Part shown: one piece after another, positions 35,150 to 43,956 of the stretch
Position numbering within the stretch: position 1 is the stretch's first letter
How the letters are laid out: each line of letters starts with the position of its first letter
NCBI RefSeq assembly: GCF_003514505.1
Contig: NZ_DOPX01000026.1
Location: forward strand, 186,001-250,000
Origin: Proteiniclasticum sp.
Lineage (GTDB): Bacteria > Bacillota > Clostridia > Clostridiales > Clostridiaceae
Direction of reading: 5' to 3'
Length of the DNA: 64,000 nucleotides
Notes under the pieces: generated by a model
Told to the model about the DNA's origin: nothing
The model's input: the letters and a program-made list of their open reading frames with translations, nothing else
Database searches by the model: none
Translations under genes and position numbers: made by a program

Positions 35150-36154
35150 ATGGTTATTTTTCAATGGATCAACAATCAGCTGCTGAAGATGAACTGGCTG
35201 TTTGAGCTGGTCGAAAGCCTTGTGGTGAAAGTATTTGGCCTAAGTATGGACACAAGGCTTGGAGCCAGTATTCACTTTTTCATCTACGATGTTATTAAAA
35301 TTTTTATACTGCTTTCCGCACTTATTTTTGTGATTTCATATGTGCAGAGCTTCTTCCCACCAGAAAGGACAAAGCGGATCCTCGGAAACTTCAATGGAAT
35401 CACAGCCAATATCCTTGCCGCTCTTTTGGGGACTATCACTCCCTTCTGTTCCTGCTCTTCTATCCCACTTTTCATTGGGTTTACCAGTGCAGGGCTGCCC
35501 ATCGGCACAACCTTTTCCTTCCTGATTTCCTCCCCTTTGGTGGATCTTGCCTCAGTGATTCTTTTGGCCGGTATTTTCAACTGGAAAATCGCCATTGCCT
35601 ATGTCATCGTTGGCTTGGTTCTTGCCGTCATTGGCGGAACAGTCATCGGCCATCTGAAGCTTGAAGCACATGTGGAGTCCTTTGTATTCCAGAACAATTT
35701 GGAGATGGGGGATGAAGATCCTCTATCCATACAAGAAAGGATAGAGTTTGCGAAGGATCAAGTTCTAGATATCATCAGGAAAGTTTGGATTTATGTGCTC
35801 ATTGGTGTCGGTATTGGTGCTGCAATCCATAACTACATCCCAGAAGCCTTCATCACCTCTATCTTAGGTGCAGATAAATGGTGGTCTGTCCTTGTCGCAA
35901 CCATCGTTGGCATTCCCATGTATGCAGACATCTTCGGAACCCTTCCCATCGCCGAAGCTCTCATCGCCAAAGGGGTAGGCTTAGGCACCGCACTGGCCTT
36001 TATGATGGGTGTGACTGCTTTGTCTCTCCCTTCCCTGGTCATGTTGTCCAAGGTAGTGAAACCAAAGCTTTTAGCAATTTTCTTTGGTATTGTTGCCGTG
36101 GGTATTGTCCTCATCGGCTATAGCTTTAATGCATTCAGCTATTTATTCATTTAG
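35150..36154 (+). CDS. ArsP-like permease (PF03773/DUF318 family)
   Basis: A 334-residue, eight- to ten-helix membrane protein. GTITPFCSCSSIPLFIGFTSAG and the FLISSPLVDLAS segment are hallmarks of this permease family, which includes ArsP, an exporter of trivalent organoarsenicals. The TPFCSCS cysteines are conserved in ArsP. The second half repeats the pattern (GIPMYADIFGTLPIAEAL). It begins 17 bases after arsR with AAAGGAG, so it is under ArsR control. Confidence 0.88.
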   Translation: MVIFQWINNQLLKMNWLFELVESLVVKVFGLSMDTRLGASIHFFIYDVIKIFILLSALIFVISYVQSFFPPERTKRILGNFNGITANILAALLGTITPFCSCSSIPLFIGFTSAGLPIGTTFSFLISSPLVDLASVILLAGIFNWKIAIAYVIVGLVLAVIGGTVIGHLKLEAHVESFVFQNNLEMGDEDPLSIQERIEFAKDQVLDIIRKVWIYVLIGVGIGAAIHNYIPEAFITSILGADKWWSVLVATIVGIPMYADIFGTLPIAEALIAKGVGLGTALAFMMGVTALSLPSLVMLSKVVKPKLLAIFFGIVAVGIVLIGYSFNAFSYLFI

Positions 36155-36199
36155 TTACCCAAAATTATATATAATTCATCAAAAAGAGGAGAGATATTC

Positions 36200-36436
36200 A
36201 TGAAAATCAAAGTATTAGGATCCGGCTGCAAGAACTGTGTGACACTTACAAAAAATACAGAAGAAGCCCTAAAAGAAATGGGCATCGAGGCGGAGATCAT
36301 CAAAGTCACAGACTTCAAAGACATTGCTTCCTACGGCATCATGTCCACCCCTGGGCTGGTCATCGACGAAGAAGTGGTTTCTTATGGAAAAGTGCTGAAA
36401 CCAAGCGCCATCAAAGAGATTCTGGAAAAAAGATAA
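36200..36436 (+). CDS. Small redox thioredoxin (CxxC)
   Basis: A 78-residue thioredoxin-fold protein starting MKIKVLGSGCKNCVTL with a CKNC active site and the MSTPGLVID cis-Pro strand. Genes for such mini-thioredoxins regularly sit beside PF03773 permeases in arsenic loci. It might reduce or relay metalloid or thiol adducts to the permease. GAGGAGAG precedes the ATG; a hairpin follows the stop. Confidence 0.9.
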   Translation: MKIKVLGSGCKNCVTLTKNTEEALKEMGIEAEIIKVTDFKDIASYGIMSTPGLVIDEEVVSYGKVLKPSAIKEILEKR

Positions 36437-36442
36437 TCTTTC

Positions 36443-36484
36443 AGTGGTCTGGGAATATGATGATTGCCAGACCACTATGTTTTT
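36443..36484 (+). terminator. Hairpin between thioredoxin and split permease
   Basis: AGTGGTCTGG (36443-36452) pairs perfectly with CCAGACCACT (36467-36476) and is followed by ATGTTTTT. It would limit transcription into the split-permease genes. Confidence 0.8.
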
Positions 36485-36518
36485 GATAAAAAAACTAAAC
36501 GCAAATGAGGGGTTTAAA

Positions 36519-36998
36519 ATGAATACAGTCTTATATGGTATCACTGCACTTCTCCTTATCCTCTCCTATCTGAAAGACAAAGGAAATACAAAAACAGCAC
36601 TGAAAAAAGCCTGGAAAGCATTTGAAAACATCTTGCCTGAATTTATGACGGTCCTGGTTTTTGCAGGCATACTGCTGGCCATACTTTCTCCCGAAACCAT
36701 TTCCAGATACATTGGAGAGTCTTCCGGCTTCTTTGGGACACTTCTGACTGCGCTGATCGGGGCAATCACGCTGATTCCTGGATTCATCGCCTTTCCCATG
36801 GCAGCACTTCTATTGAAAGAAGGGGCAGGCTATATGCAGATTGGTGCTTTCATTTCCACTCTCATGATGGTGGGCGTGATCACCCTTCCAGTAGAAATCA
36901 GATACTTCGGTAAAAAGAGTACGTTCTTACGAAATGGACTGGCATTTTTTCTGTCTTTCCTCATCGCCTTTATACTAGGAGGTGTCATGAATCAATGA
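36519..36998 (+). CDS. Split PF03773-type permease, first half
   Basis: A 159-residue, four- to five-helix membrane protein starting at ATG 36519 (MNTVLYGITALLL) after GAGGGG. It has RYIGESSGFFGTLLTALIGA and LIPGFIAFPMAALLLKEG, one repeat of the two found in full-length PF03773 permeases. The matching half is encoded by the next gene, which overlaps by four bases (ATGA). The two products presumably associate to form one transporter. Confidence 0.8.
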   Translation: MNTVLYGITALLLILSYLKDKGNTKTALKKAWKAFENILPEFMTVLVFAGILLAILSPETISRYIGESSGFFGTLLTALIGAITLIPGFIAFPMAALLLKEGAGYMQIGAFISTLMMVGVITLPVEIRYFGKKSTFLRNGLAFFLSFLIAFILGGVMNQ

Positions 36999-37528
36999 TG
37001 AAACTGCTGAAAAGATACAGATACGCGCTCATTGCTCTCACAGCTCTTCTGCTTCTTTGGATATTCTCCAAAGAAACAGGAACAAAGGCCCTCAGTATCA
37101 CAAAGAACTCGACCCTGGAGATGATTCAGGTGATCCCACCCATCTTCATACTCATGGGACTTCTTGATGTATGGATCAAAAAAGACACCATGGTGAAGTA
37201 TATGGGCGAAGGTTCAGGATTAAAAGGCATGTTTCTGGCCATACTCATTGGCTCTGCTGCTGCGGGTCCACTCTATGGGGCCTTTCCAGTTGCGGCAGTA
37301 TTCATGAAAAAGGGAGTCAAATTCTCGAATATCCTTCTTTTCATCGGTGCCTGGTCTACCACAAAAATCCCCATGTTTCTATTTGAAATGGCTTCCATGG
37401 GTAAGGCCTTTGCCGTCACAAGACTTCTCATCAATCTGCCGGTGATCTTTTTCATTGCACTGGTGATTGAGAAAACGCTCGCCAAAGAGGACATCGATGC
37501 GCTCTATAAAAACGCGGAAAATCTATAG
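36995..37528 (+). CDS. Split PF03773-type permease, second half
   Basis: A 177-residue membrane protein, four or five helices. KYMGEGSGLKGMFLAILIGSA and GPLYGAFPVAAVFMKKG mirror the RYIGESSG/PGFIAFPMAALLLKEG segments of the preceding protein, showing the two are paralogous halves. Two adjacent ATGs (36995, 36998) exist; the first overlaps the upstream stop as ATGA. It ends the cassette at a strong terminator. Substrate unknown; by location, a metalloid or thiol-linked compound. Confidence 0.8.
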   Translation: MMKLLKRYRYALIALTALLLLWIFSKETGTKALSITKNSTLEMIQVIPPIFILMGLLDVWIKKDTMVKYMGEGSGLKGMFLAILIGSAAAGPLYGAFPVAAVFMKKGVKFSNILLFIGAWSTTKIPMFLFEMASMGKAFAVTRLLINLPVIFFIALVIEKTLAKEDIDALYKNAENL

Positions 37529-37566
37529 GTTCTGGAGCTAGAAACATCACCAAGCGATCTTTATAG

Positions 37567-37614
37567 AAAACAAAGAATCCGGACTTCCAATGGAAAGCTG
37601 GATTCTTTGTTTTT
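37567..37614. terminator. Terminator closing the arsenic-type cassette
   Basis: AAAACAAAGAATCCGG (37567-37582) pairs with CTGGATTCTTTGTTTT (37598-37613), one G-U pair, with T-run; convergent to mgtE copy 2. Confidence 0.9.
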
Positions 37615-37645
37615 CGATGATTTGATTCAACTCTTTCTCAGTCCT

Positions 37646-38995
37646 TTAGATCTTCAGGATCCACCTGGCAAGGAAAAAATAAATCAGCAGAGAGGATGCA
37701 TCCACGATGGTTGTAATCATGGGTGCTGCCATGATGGCCGGATCCGCTTTGATCTTCTTTGCAAAAAAAGGAAGAAGTGCTCCCATGAGCTTTGCCATAA
37801 TTACTGTGGCAAGGATTGCTAAAGAAACCACGAGAACAATAAGCGGTTTATCCGGATACAATAACCGGAGCCTGATATAGGTGAGGAGTGCCAAGACCGT
37901 ACCAGTCATGAGAGATACCTCAAACTCCTTGATGAAGACCTTCACAATGTCCTTCATTTCAATTTCTCCAAGGACCAATCCACGGATGATGAGCGTACTG
38001 GACTGGGAACCGGAATTTCCTCCGGTGTCAGTAAGCATCGGTATAAACGTCACAAGAACGGGAATCACAAGAAACGCATCTTCAAAGGACGTCAGGATGG
38101 CGCCCGTCAATATACCCGAAAGCATGAGAAAGGTAAGCCAGCCCATTCTATTTTTCGCCAGTTCCCATACGGAAGTCTTGAGATAAGGCTTGTCTGATGG
38201 CACAGTACCTGCCATCTTCTCAAAATCTTCTGTATCCTCTTCCAGGATGACATCCATGATATCATCCACCGTGATGATGCCCACAAGGCGGTTTTCTTTG
38301 TCCACTACAGGAAGTGTCATGAAATCATACCGGCTGAAAATCTCCGCCACTTCCTCCACATCATCTTCCGTCTGCACACCGACCACTTTCTCTTCCATGA
38401 GGTCTTCCACAGAAAGATGATCCTGCGCAAGAAGAAGGGTTCTCAACGTGACTACACCCAAAAGCACTCTTGTATCACTGACCACAAAACAGCTGTACAG
38501 CGTCTCGCTGTCCTGGCCGTTCTGCCGCAGATAGTCAATGGCTTCCGGCACCTTCAGGCTCTTTTTGAGACTTGTGTATTCAGAAGTCATGATGCTTCCT
38601 GCCGTATCTACTTTATACTGCAGAAACCGGTTCAGCGTAGCCCGGTCCTCTGGATGTACACGGTCGAGAATTTCTGCCACCAAAGAAGCAGGGAGCTCCT
38701 CTAACAGATCCACCAGGTCATCCACAAACATTTCTTTCACCAGATGATCGATCTCTTCTGTTGTGATTTCAGAAAGAAGCGTCTCTTGAAGATCAGGATC
38801 CATTTCAGAAAAAACATCCACCGCAAGATCTTTGGGCAGCAGCCTCATGGTGAGGATTCTCTCATCCTTCGTCATTTCTTCGATGAGTTCCGCCAGATCC
38901 ACCGGATTTTCTTCTTCCAGCTCCTTTCTCAGCTGCATAAACAATCTGTTCTGCAGCAGCATTTGGAGGTGTTCCAGTTTTTCAGTCATAGCCAC
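37646..38995 (-). CDS. mgtE: Magnesium transporter MgtE (copy 2)
   Basis: A 449-residue MgtE with the same layout as the copy at 21797-23149: N-domain (EMFVDDLVDLLEELPAS), two CBS domains, five helices with DTGGNSGSQSSTLIIRG and KADPAIMAAPMITTIVDAS. The two proteins are clearly paralogous but well diverged, so the duplication is not recent. It transports Mg2+ and possibly other divalent cations. It is a single gene, with no riboswitch-sized leader upstream (about 90 bases to the LysR gene). Confidence 0.95.
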   Translation of the reverse strand: MAMTEKLEHLQMLLQNRLFMQLRKELEEENPVDLAELIEEMTKDERILTMRLLPKDLAVDVFSEMDPDLQETLLSEITTEEIDHLVKEMFVDDLVDLLEELPASLVAEILDRVHPEDRATLNRFLQYKVDTAGSIMTSEYTSLKKSLKVPEAIDYLRQNGQDSETLYSCFVVSDTRVLLGVVTLRTLLLAQDHLSVEDLMEEKVVGVQTEDDVEEVAEIFSRYDFMTLPVVDKENRLVGIITVDDIMDVILEEDTEDFEKMAGTVPSDKPYLKTSVWELAKNRMGWLTFLMLSGILTGAILTSFEDAFLVIPVLVTFIPMLTDTGGNSGSQSSTLIIRGLVLGEIEMKDIVKVFIKEFEVSLMTGTVLALLTYIRLRLLYPDKPLIVLVVSLAILATVIMAKLMGALLPFFAKKIKADPAIMAAPMITTIVDASSLLIYFFLARWILKI

Positions 38996-39095
38996 CTCTC
39001 CTTTCTGTATTTTCTTCTTTCAGTATAAATCATCTTTTTTTTATTTCCACCCCAAAGCAGCAAATAATTCAGATTCTTCTCTCCAAGGTTCTTTA

Positions 39096-39986
39096 TCAGG
39101 ACAAGACAGATTTCAAAAAGCTGTAGAATCTTTGAAACTCCATATTCTGGAGATTTTCAGGCTGAGTCACAAAGCTGAACTCCCGGACCATTCTTAGGTT
39201 TTTCACTGAAATTTCTTTCAGTCTGCCAGATGAAAGCTCCGAAAGCACTGCGTCCTTGTACATGAAGCTGATCCCAGCACCTTGCTCTGTAAGTTTCTTT
39301 AAAAGGCCGATGTTGCCAATGTCTATGACCCTCTCAAAGCCTCTGATAGAAAAATTGATGGTGGACAGTCCTGTTTCCAGAACCTTTCGGGAACCGGACC
39401 CTTCTTCTCTCACCAGAAGGGTTTCAGAAAGAAGTTCTTCCATGGACACTTCTTTTCTTCCACTCAATCGGTGCTCTTCTCCCACCACCAAAATAAAGGG
39501 TACTTCTTTTAGAAGTGTCACCTGGTAAAGCGCCTTATCAACAATGCCCTCAATGAGTGCAAAGTCAAGGTGGCCCGTTTGAAGTTTTGAGAGGAGCACC
39601 TTGGTGTTGTCCACCATCAGAGAAAACTCCACATCCGAAAAGGTATCATAAAAGCACTTCAGATGAGGAGCCAAGGTATATTCTCCTAAGGTCAGCGTTG
39701 CACCGAAATAGTACTTCTTCCTCTTCTTTTTCAGATTCTCCAGTTCCTTCTTCATCATTTTTTCCTGATACAGCAATGACTCAGCATACTTTCTGAAAAC
39801 CATGCCTTCTTCCGTGAGACTGATTCTTCTGTTCTCATAATGGAAGAGCTTCACATCATAAATCTCTTCCAGCTGCTTCATTTGGTGGCTCAGCCCTGGC
39901 TGTGTCATGGAAAGTCTCACTGCGGCCTTGGTATAGCTCTCTTCTTCTACTATGGCAAGAAAAGTGAGTAATCTTGGATCCAGCAT
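39096..39986 (-). CDS. LysR-family transcriptional regulator
   Basis: A 296-residue LTTR: N-terminal winged helix with MLDPRLLTFLAIVEEESYT, AVRLSMTQPGLSHQMKQLEE, then a periplasmic-binding-like effector domain. The ATG at 39986 (residue 6 of the longer frame) follows AGGAG and gives the canonical N-terminus. It is divergent from the YeiH-type transporter gene and almost surely regulates it, as YeiE and related regulators do in other bacteria. Confidence 0.92.
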   Translation of the reverse strand: MLDPRLLTFLAIVEEESYTKAAVRLSMTQPGLSHQMKQLEEIYDVKLFHYENRRISLTEEGMVFRKYAESLLYQEKMMKKELENLKKKRKKYYFGATLTLGEYTLAPHLKCFYDTFSDVEFSLMVDNTKVLLSKLQTGHLDFALIEGIVDKALYQVTLLKEVPFILVVGEEHRLSGRKEVSMEELLSETLLVREEGSGSRKVLETGLSTINFSIRGFERVIDIGNIGLLKKLTEQGAGISFMYKDAVLSELSSGRLKEISVKNLRMVREFSFVTQPENLQNMEFQRFYSFLKSVLS

Positions 39987-40100
39987 GATTTCGCTCCTCA
40001 TTTATAAATTTTATGAATAGATAAATAAATATATATAATTATATTTTATAGTTTAAACATGTTAAAATCAAGACATCATATGAAACAGTGAGGACATACA
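39987..40100. promoter_or_regulatory. Divergent LysR/YeiH control region
   Basis: 114 bases, strongly AT-rich (long A/T blocks near 40020-40060), between the two divergent start codons. LTTR sites are expected here but no unambiguous T-N11-A palindrome stands out by eye. Confidence 0.6.
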
Positions 40101-41126
40101 ATGAAAAACATGCAAAAACTGGTTCCCGGAATTCTATTGTCATTACTTCTCGCCCTAACGGCAAATCAGCTCCAGAAGATCATCCCTGGTCATCTCATCA
40201 GCGCAGGTGTCTTTGCGCTCCTATCGGGTATGGTTATCAATCTGTTCATCTCAGGAAACAGGAACTTTTCTTCTGGCATTCAGTTTACATCCAAAAAGAT
40301 CCTGAAGTTCTCCATCATCCTTATGGGACTGGGGTTGAGCTTTTCTCAGATTTTCTCTGTTGGTAAGTTTTCTCTGGTGGTCATGACCTTCACTTTGGCA
40401 TCTGCCTTTCTTGGTGGATACCTTCTTGGTAAAGTCATGGGCCTTCCCTGGAAGCTCTCCAGCCTCATCTCAGCGGGCACAGGCATCTGCGGTGGCTCTG
40501 CCATTGCCGCCATCGCCCCTGTCATTGAAGCAGAGGATGCCCACATCGCTTATGGCATTTCTGCAACCTTTCTCTTTGATATCCTCATGGTGATTCTATT
40601 CCCCATCATGGGCAGATTTTTTCAGATGAGTGATCATGGATTTGGACTCTGGTCCGGTACCGCTGTCAATGACACCTCCTCGGTGGTGGCTGCTGCCTAT
40701 GCATTCTCGGATGCCGCAGGACAGTACGCTGTCATTGTGAAGCTCACCAGAACCCTTTCCATTGTTCCCGTGGTACTGATTTTCTCCTATATCCACGCAA
40801 GGGTGGAAAGCAGAAAAACTGCAGATGCACGCACGGTGCATGCACGAAATAAAGTGGATCTGAAAAGCATCTTCCCCTTCTTCATCCTGTTCTTCCTGCT
40901 CATGGTGGGAATTAAAAGCACAGGACTTGTACCTGATGCCTTCAGCGCACAGATCACCTCATTGAGCAAGCTTCTCATGGTCATGTCCTTAGGTGCCATC
41001 GGCCTTAAAACCAACTTCAGTGAAGTCACCAAATCAGGCTTTAAACCCATGGTTCATGGGTTCCTCATTTCGCTTCTGGTGGTGGTGGTTTCCTTCCTGG
41101 TTCAGCTGATGATGGGCCAGATTTAG
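40101..41126 (+). CDS. yeiH: YeiH/UPF0324-family putative sulfate or anion exporter
   Basis: A 341-residue, ten-helix membrane protein. MGLGLSFSQIFSVGKFS, SAGTGICGGSAIAAIAPVI and WSGTAVNDTSSVVAAAYAF are signature segments of the UPF0324 family. Members are listed as putative sulfate exporters; the true cargo is debated. GTGAGGAC precedes the ATG at 40101. Its partner regulator is transcribed divergently. Confidence 0.92.
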   Translation: MKNMQKLVPGILLSLLLALTANQLQKIIPGHLISAGVFALLSGMVINLFISGNRNFSSGIQFTSKKILKFSIILMGLGLSFSQIFSVGKFSLVVMTFTLASAFLGGYLLGKVMGLPWKLSSLISAGTGICGGSAIAAIAPVIEAEDAHIAYGISATFLFDILMVILFPIMGRFFQMSDHGFGLWSGTAVNDTSSVVAAAYAFSDAAGQYAVIVKLTRTLSIVPVVLIFSYIHARVESRKTADARTVHARNKVDLKSIFPFFILFFLLMVGIKSTGLVPDAFSAQITSLSKLLMVMSLGAIGLKTNFSEVTKSGFKPMVHGFLISLLVVVVSFLVQLMMGQI

Positions 41127-41233
41127 AATATACGTTAAGAGTAGTTGAACCCCTCGCAGCGAAGTGCTACATCCTTGGCTCACGACTAAAGAAGATAAAG
41201 TTCATACCTCACTAAAAACTCCTATATGTATGT

Positions 41234-41264
41234 AAAAAAGGGATTCACCTCGAATCCCTTTTTT
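41234..41264. terminator. Terminator after the YeiH-type gene
   Basis: AAAAAAGGGATTC pairs perfectly with GAATCCCTTTTTT around a five-base loop. The 255-base gap 41127-41382 otherwise holds nothing I can support. Confidence 0.9.
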
Positions 41265-41382
41265 CTTCGCGTATTTTCATGAATCTCTGAAGTGCTGTAT
41301 CCAATCCCGATACTCTTGCTCCATTCAAACTCTCACAGACGAGGAAAGAAGCAAACCATCTTCAAAGGAATCCTTCCTGTCA

Positions 41383-42048
41383 TTATTGATATATACCATA
41401 GGTTTCGGCAACATCCTGTACAAATATGATGCCATTTCCAGGCTCATCTATGGAAAGCTTCTTCCGGATATTATCAACAATTCCTCTCATAGCTTCCTTC
41501 TCTGTTAAGATGATCACCATTTCTTTTTCTGGTTCAATATCCATATTGAACAGCTTCATGGTTTCATGAATACCGGATCCTCTTGCATTGACGATGGTAC
41601 CGCCTTTAGAGCCTTTTTCTTTGGCTGCATCTATGACATCCTCTGCCAGTCCACGGTTTACCACAGTAATTATTATCTGATACATAAACTTTTCAACCTC
41701 TCTTTCAATCCCATCATGGCGCACATTGCAGTTGGAGCCATAGACATCATATGCAGGTATGGAGAACATGATCCCATGATTCGGTTTTTCAAAATGAAAT
41801 TTTTTATCCAGCTTACTCATGACTTCCTTTGCAAGAGTCTCCTCTGCGCCCAATAAAATGATCTCTTTTCTTTCTTCATAAAGAGACAGAAACTTGAGCA
41901 GGCTACTGTTTGCAGTTCCCTTTCCATGGAAAACTGTTCCACCAGATACGCCCATCTTTTTTGCACTTTGGAGCACCTTGCTCCCTAAACCATAATCGAC
42001 GATGACATAAATCAGGTGAAAACCAAGAATATCTTTGATGGACTTCAT
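41383..42048 (-). CDS. Tandem P-II-like protein coupled to DUF1538
   Basis: 221 residues made of two P-II-like halves. Each has a strand-turn (HLIYVIVDYGLGSKVL / MYQIIITVVNRGLAEDV), GGTVFHGKGTANSS / GGTIVNARGSGIHE, and a closing signature FEKPNHGIMF / IDEPGNGIIF. The T-loops are short. The ATG lies one base after the DUF1538 stop (TAA-T-ATG) and its ribosome site is inside that gene, so the proteins are translationally coupled. A P-II-type sensor gating a membrane protein, as GlnK does AmtB, is the natural inference. Confidence 0.8.
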   Translation of the reverse strand: MKSIKDILGFHLIYVIVDYGLGSKVLQSAKKMGVSGGTVFHGKGTANSSLLKFLSLYEERKEIILLGAEETLAKEVMSKLDKKFHFEKPNHGIMFSIPAYDVYGSNCNVRHDGIEREVEKFMYQIIITVVNRGLAEDVIDAAKEKGSKGGTIVNARGSGIHETMKLFNMDIEPEKEMVIILTEKEAMRGIVDNIRKKLSIDEPGNGIIFVQDVAETYGIYQ

Positions 42049-42049
42049 A

Positions 42050-43543
42050 TTACTTCACCGCTCCTTTCTTCTTTGCTTTACTCTGGAATACCAGTCCCAG
42101 AAGCTGTAGTGTAATAATGGGTGCCATGGCCACCATGGCGATCATTCCAAATCCATCCACCAGCATATCTGCTCCTTCATGAGCATGTGCTGCTCCCTGA
42201 ACAAATGCTAAAATGAATGTTGCGGTCATTGGTCCGGTGGCAACGCCGCCTGCATCAAATGCAATACCCACAAATAGTTTCGGCACTACGAACATGAGTC
42301 CCAGTGAAATGATGTACCCTGGTACGAGATAATGCATCAGCTGAATGTCAGGAACAAGGATCCTGATGACAGAAAGCGCCACAGCAAACCCAACACCAAG
42401 AGAAAGAGGCACAAGAACCGCAATTCTTTTCACATACCCGCTGGTGACCTCTTCAATCTGATGGGTTAAAACATGAACTGCAGGCTCTGCAATAATAGTT
42501 ACCAGCCCGATGATGAATCCAATGATTACGATGGGCACCTTATTATCCAGTAAAGCCAATGCTGTTCCTATGGAAGTCCCCACATCCATGAACCCGCCAT
42601 TGACACCAATAAGAAAAATCACGAGTCCAATGAATCCGTAAATAAATCCATTGACCATCTTCCGGAACTCTCTCTTTTGCAGTTTAAACACCGCTGCCTG
42701 AAGCACAAGAAGAATCACCACCAGAGGCGACATGGCAATGGTGCTTTCAAACAGCATATCCGGTATCAGTGCAATGAAAGGCTTTAGGATAGAGTCTGAA
42801 ACTGTAACTACGGATTCAATATCTGCATTGAAGGAAGTATTCTTTGTAAACAAATCAAGCAGCATCACACCGAGAATTGCTCCGGTGGAAGCGATGGCCA
42901 CAAGTCCGAAACTATCCTTTTCAGATGCCTTGCTGTCTTTTTTCATCTTAGAAATACCCAATGAAAGAGAGAGAATAAATGGTACCGCCAGTATTCCTGT
43001 AGTTGCGCCAGAAGCGTCAAATGAGATGGCAAGAAACTCTCTGGAGGTAAAAATAGAAAGACCAAAAATAAGAACATATAAAACCATCAGCATCTTATAG
43101 AGCGGATAATTGTAAAAAATACGAAGAAAACCAAGAGCCAGCATCAGAGCAAGTCCAATGGACACAATCATGAGAATGCTCATGGAGCTGATCTGTCCTG
43201 AAGTGACAAAGTCCACCTGATTGGCCAGAACCAGAAGCCCTGGCTCAGCAATGGAGATAAAAAACCCCAAAACTGCCCCTGCGATGAGTACAATCCAGAG
43301 TTTATTGGATTTAGCCAGTGCTGTTCCAGTATAATCTCCAAGGGGTGTTACCCCAATATCCACACCAATGAGAAACAGCGTGAGGCCAATCATAATGAGA
43401 CCTGCACCAAGAAGAAAACGCCAGATCATGGGTCCTTCCATGGGTGTCAGTGTAAAGTGAAGAATCAGCACCATCACCGTGATGGGCAGTACCGAGGTCA
43501 GCACCTCCATGAATTTAGATTTAATTACATACAAAACCGTCAT
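42050..43543 (-). CDS. DUF1538 membrane protein with internal duplication
   Basis: A 497-residue protein of about fourteen helices. Two halves repeat each other: FLIGVDIGVTPLGDYTGTAL, ISIAEPGLLVLANQVDFVTSG and ISFDASGATTGILAVPFIL recur as FLIGVNGGFMDVGTSIGTAL, TIIAEPAVHVLTHQIEEVTSG and IAFDAGGVATGPMTATFIL. Such inverted or tandem repeats mark a transporter-like fold. Substrate unknown. The ATG at 43543 is jammed against AAAGG, so the TTG at 43534 is a better spaced start. The coupled partner is the tandem P-II protein. Confidence 0.87.
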   Translation of the reverse strand: MTVLYVIKSKFMEVLTSVLPITVMVLILHFTLTPMEGPMIWRFLLGAGLIMIGLTLFLIGVDIGVTPLGDYTGTALAKSNKLWIVLIAGAVLGFFISIAEPGLLVLANQVDFVTSGQISSMSILMIVSIGLALMLALGFLRIFYNYPLYKMLMVLYVLIFGLSIFTSREFLAISFDASGATTGILAVPFILSLSLGISKMKKDSKASEKDSFGLVAIASTGAILGVMLLDLFTKNTSFNADIESVVTVSDSILKPFIALIPDMLFESTIAMSPLVVILLVLQAAVFKLQKREFRKMVNGFIYGFIGLVIFLIGVNGGFMDVGTSIGTALALLDNKVPIVIIGFIIGLVTIIAEPAVHVLTHQIEEVTSGYVKRIAVLVPLSLGVGFAVALSVIRILVPDIQLMHYLVPGYIISLGLMFVVPKLFVGIAFDAGGVATGPMTATFILAFVQGAAHAHEGADMLVDGFGMIAMVAMAPIITLQLLGLVFQSKAKKKGAVK

Positions 43544-43590
43544 CCTTTCTCTAGTCAGATTTGCCTAACAGGCAGCTGGCTGGGTTACAT

Positions 43591-43827
43591 TCAGCCGGGT
43601 AGTTTCTGATATCTCTGCTGATGGGAAGAAGTCTTTTCCACCGCCTTGACCGGAATCTTTTCTTTATGAACTTCATGCAGAAAAAGTGTTCCAAGAAGAA
43701 GTCTGTCCTTCACTGGAATCCTGTTCCACTCATATCCTTTGAAGAGATCTTTCACTAGGAAAATCTCCTCTTCCTTCAATAACTTGATTTCAGAAAGTGC
43801 TCTTTCCAAAAGAACATCCACATTCAT
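43591..43827 (-). CDS. Small DUF1413-like protein
   Basis: 78 residues starting at ATG 43827 with AAGGTG upstream (the GTG at 43836 is part of that site). EIFLVKDLFKGYEWNRIPVKDRLLLGTLFLHEV resembles in pattern the DUF1413 family of short Bacillota proteins; the segment is quoted here as FLVKDLF, GYEWNRIP and LLLGTLF. Function unknown. Confidence 0.68.
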   Translation of the reverse strand: MNVDVLLERALSEIKLLKEEEIFLVKDLFKGYEWNRIPVKDRLLLGTLFLHEVHKEKIPVKAVEKTSSHQQRYQKLPG

Positions 43828-43910
43828 TATACGCACCTTACCTTAAATATTCTTAACAATGTTGTTATCCCTATTGTATACCACAGAAGAGGTTTCTGTC
43901 CAAATTTATA

Positions 43911-43938
43911 AAAAAAGACTCCAGATTTCTCTGAAGCC
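43911..43938 (-). terminator. Terminator of the 152-residue membrane protein gene
   Basis: On the minus strand GGCTTCAGA pairs with TCTGGAGTC (G-U pairs allowed) around GAAA and is followed by seven T residues. Confidence 0.8.
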
Positions 43939-43956
43939 TGTGCAGCTGTTTCTTCA

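Noticed and set aside
39000..39095. M-box magnesium riboswitch before mgtE
   Set aside because: The leader is under 100 bases and lacks the paired helices expected of an M-box of about 150 bases; the same holds for the copy at 21797.
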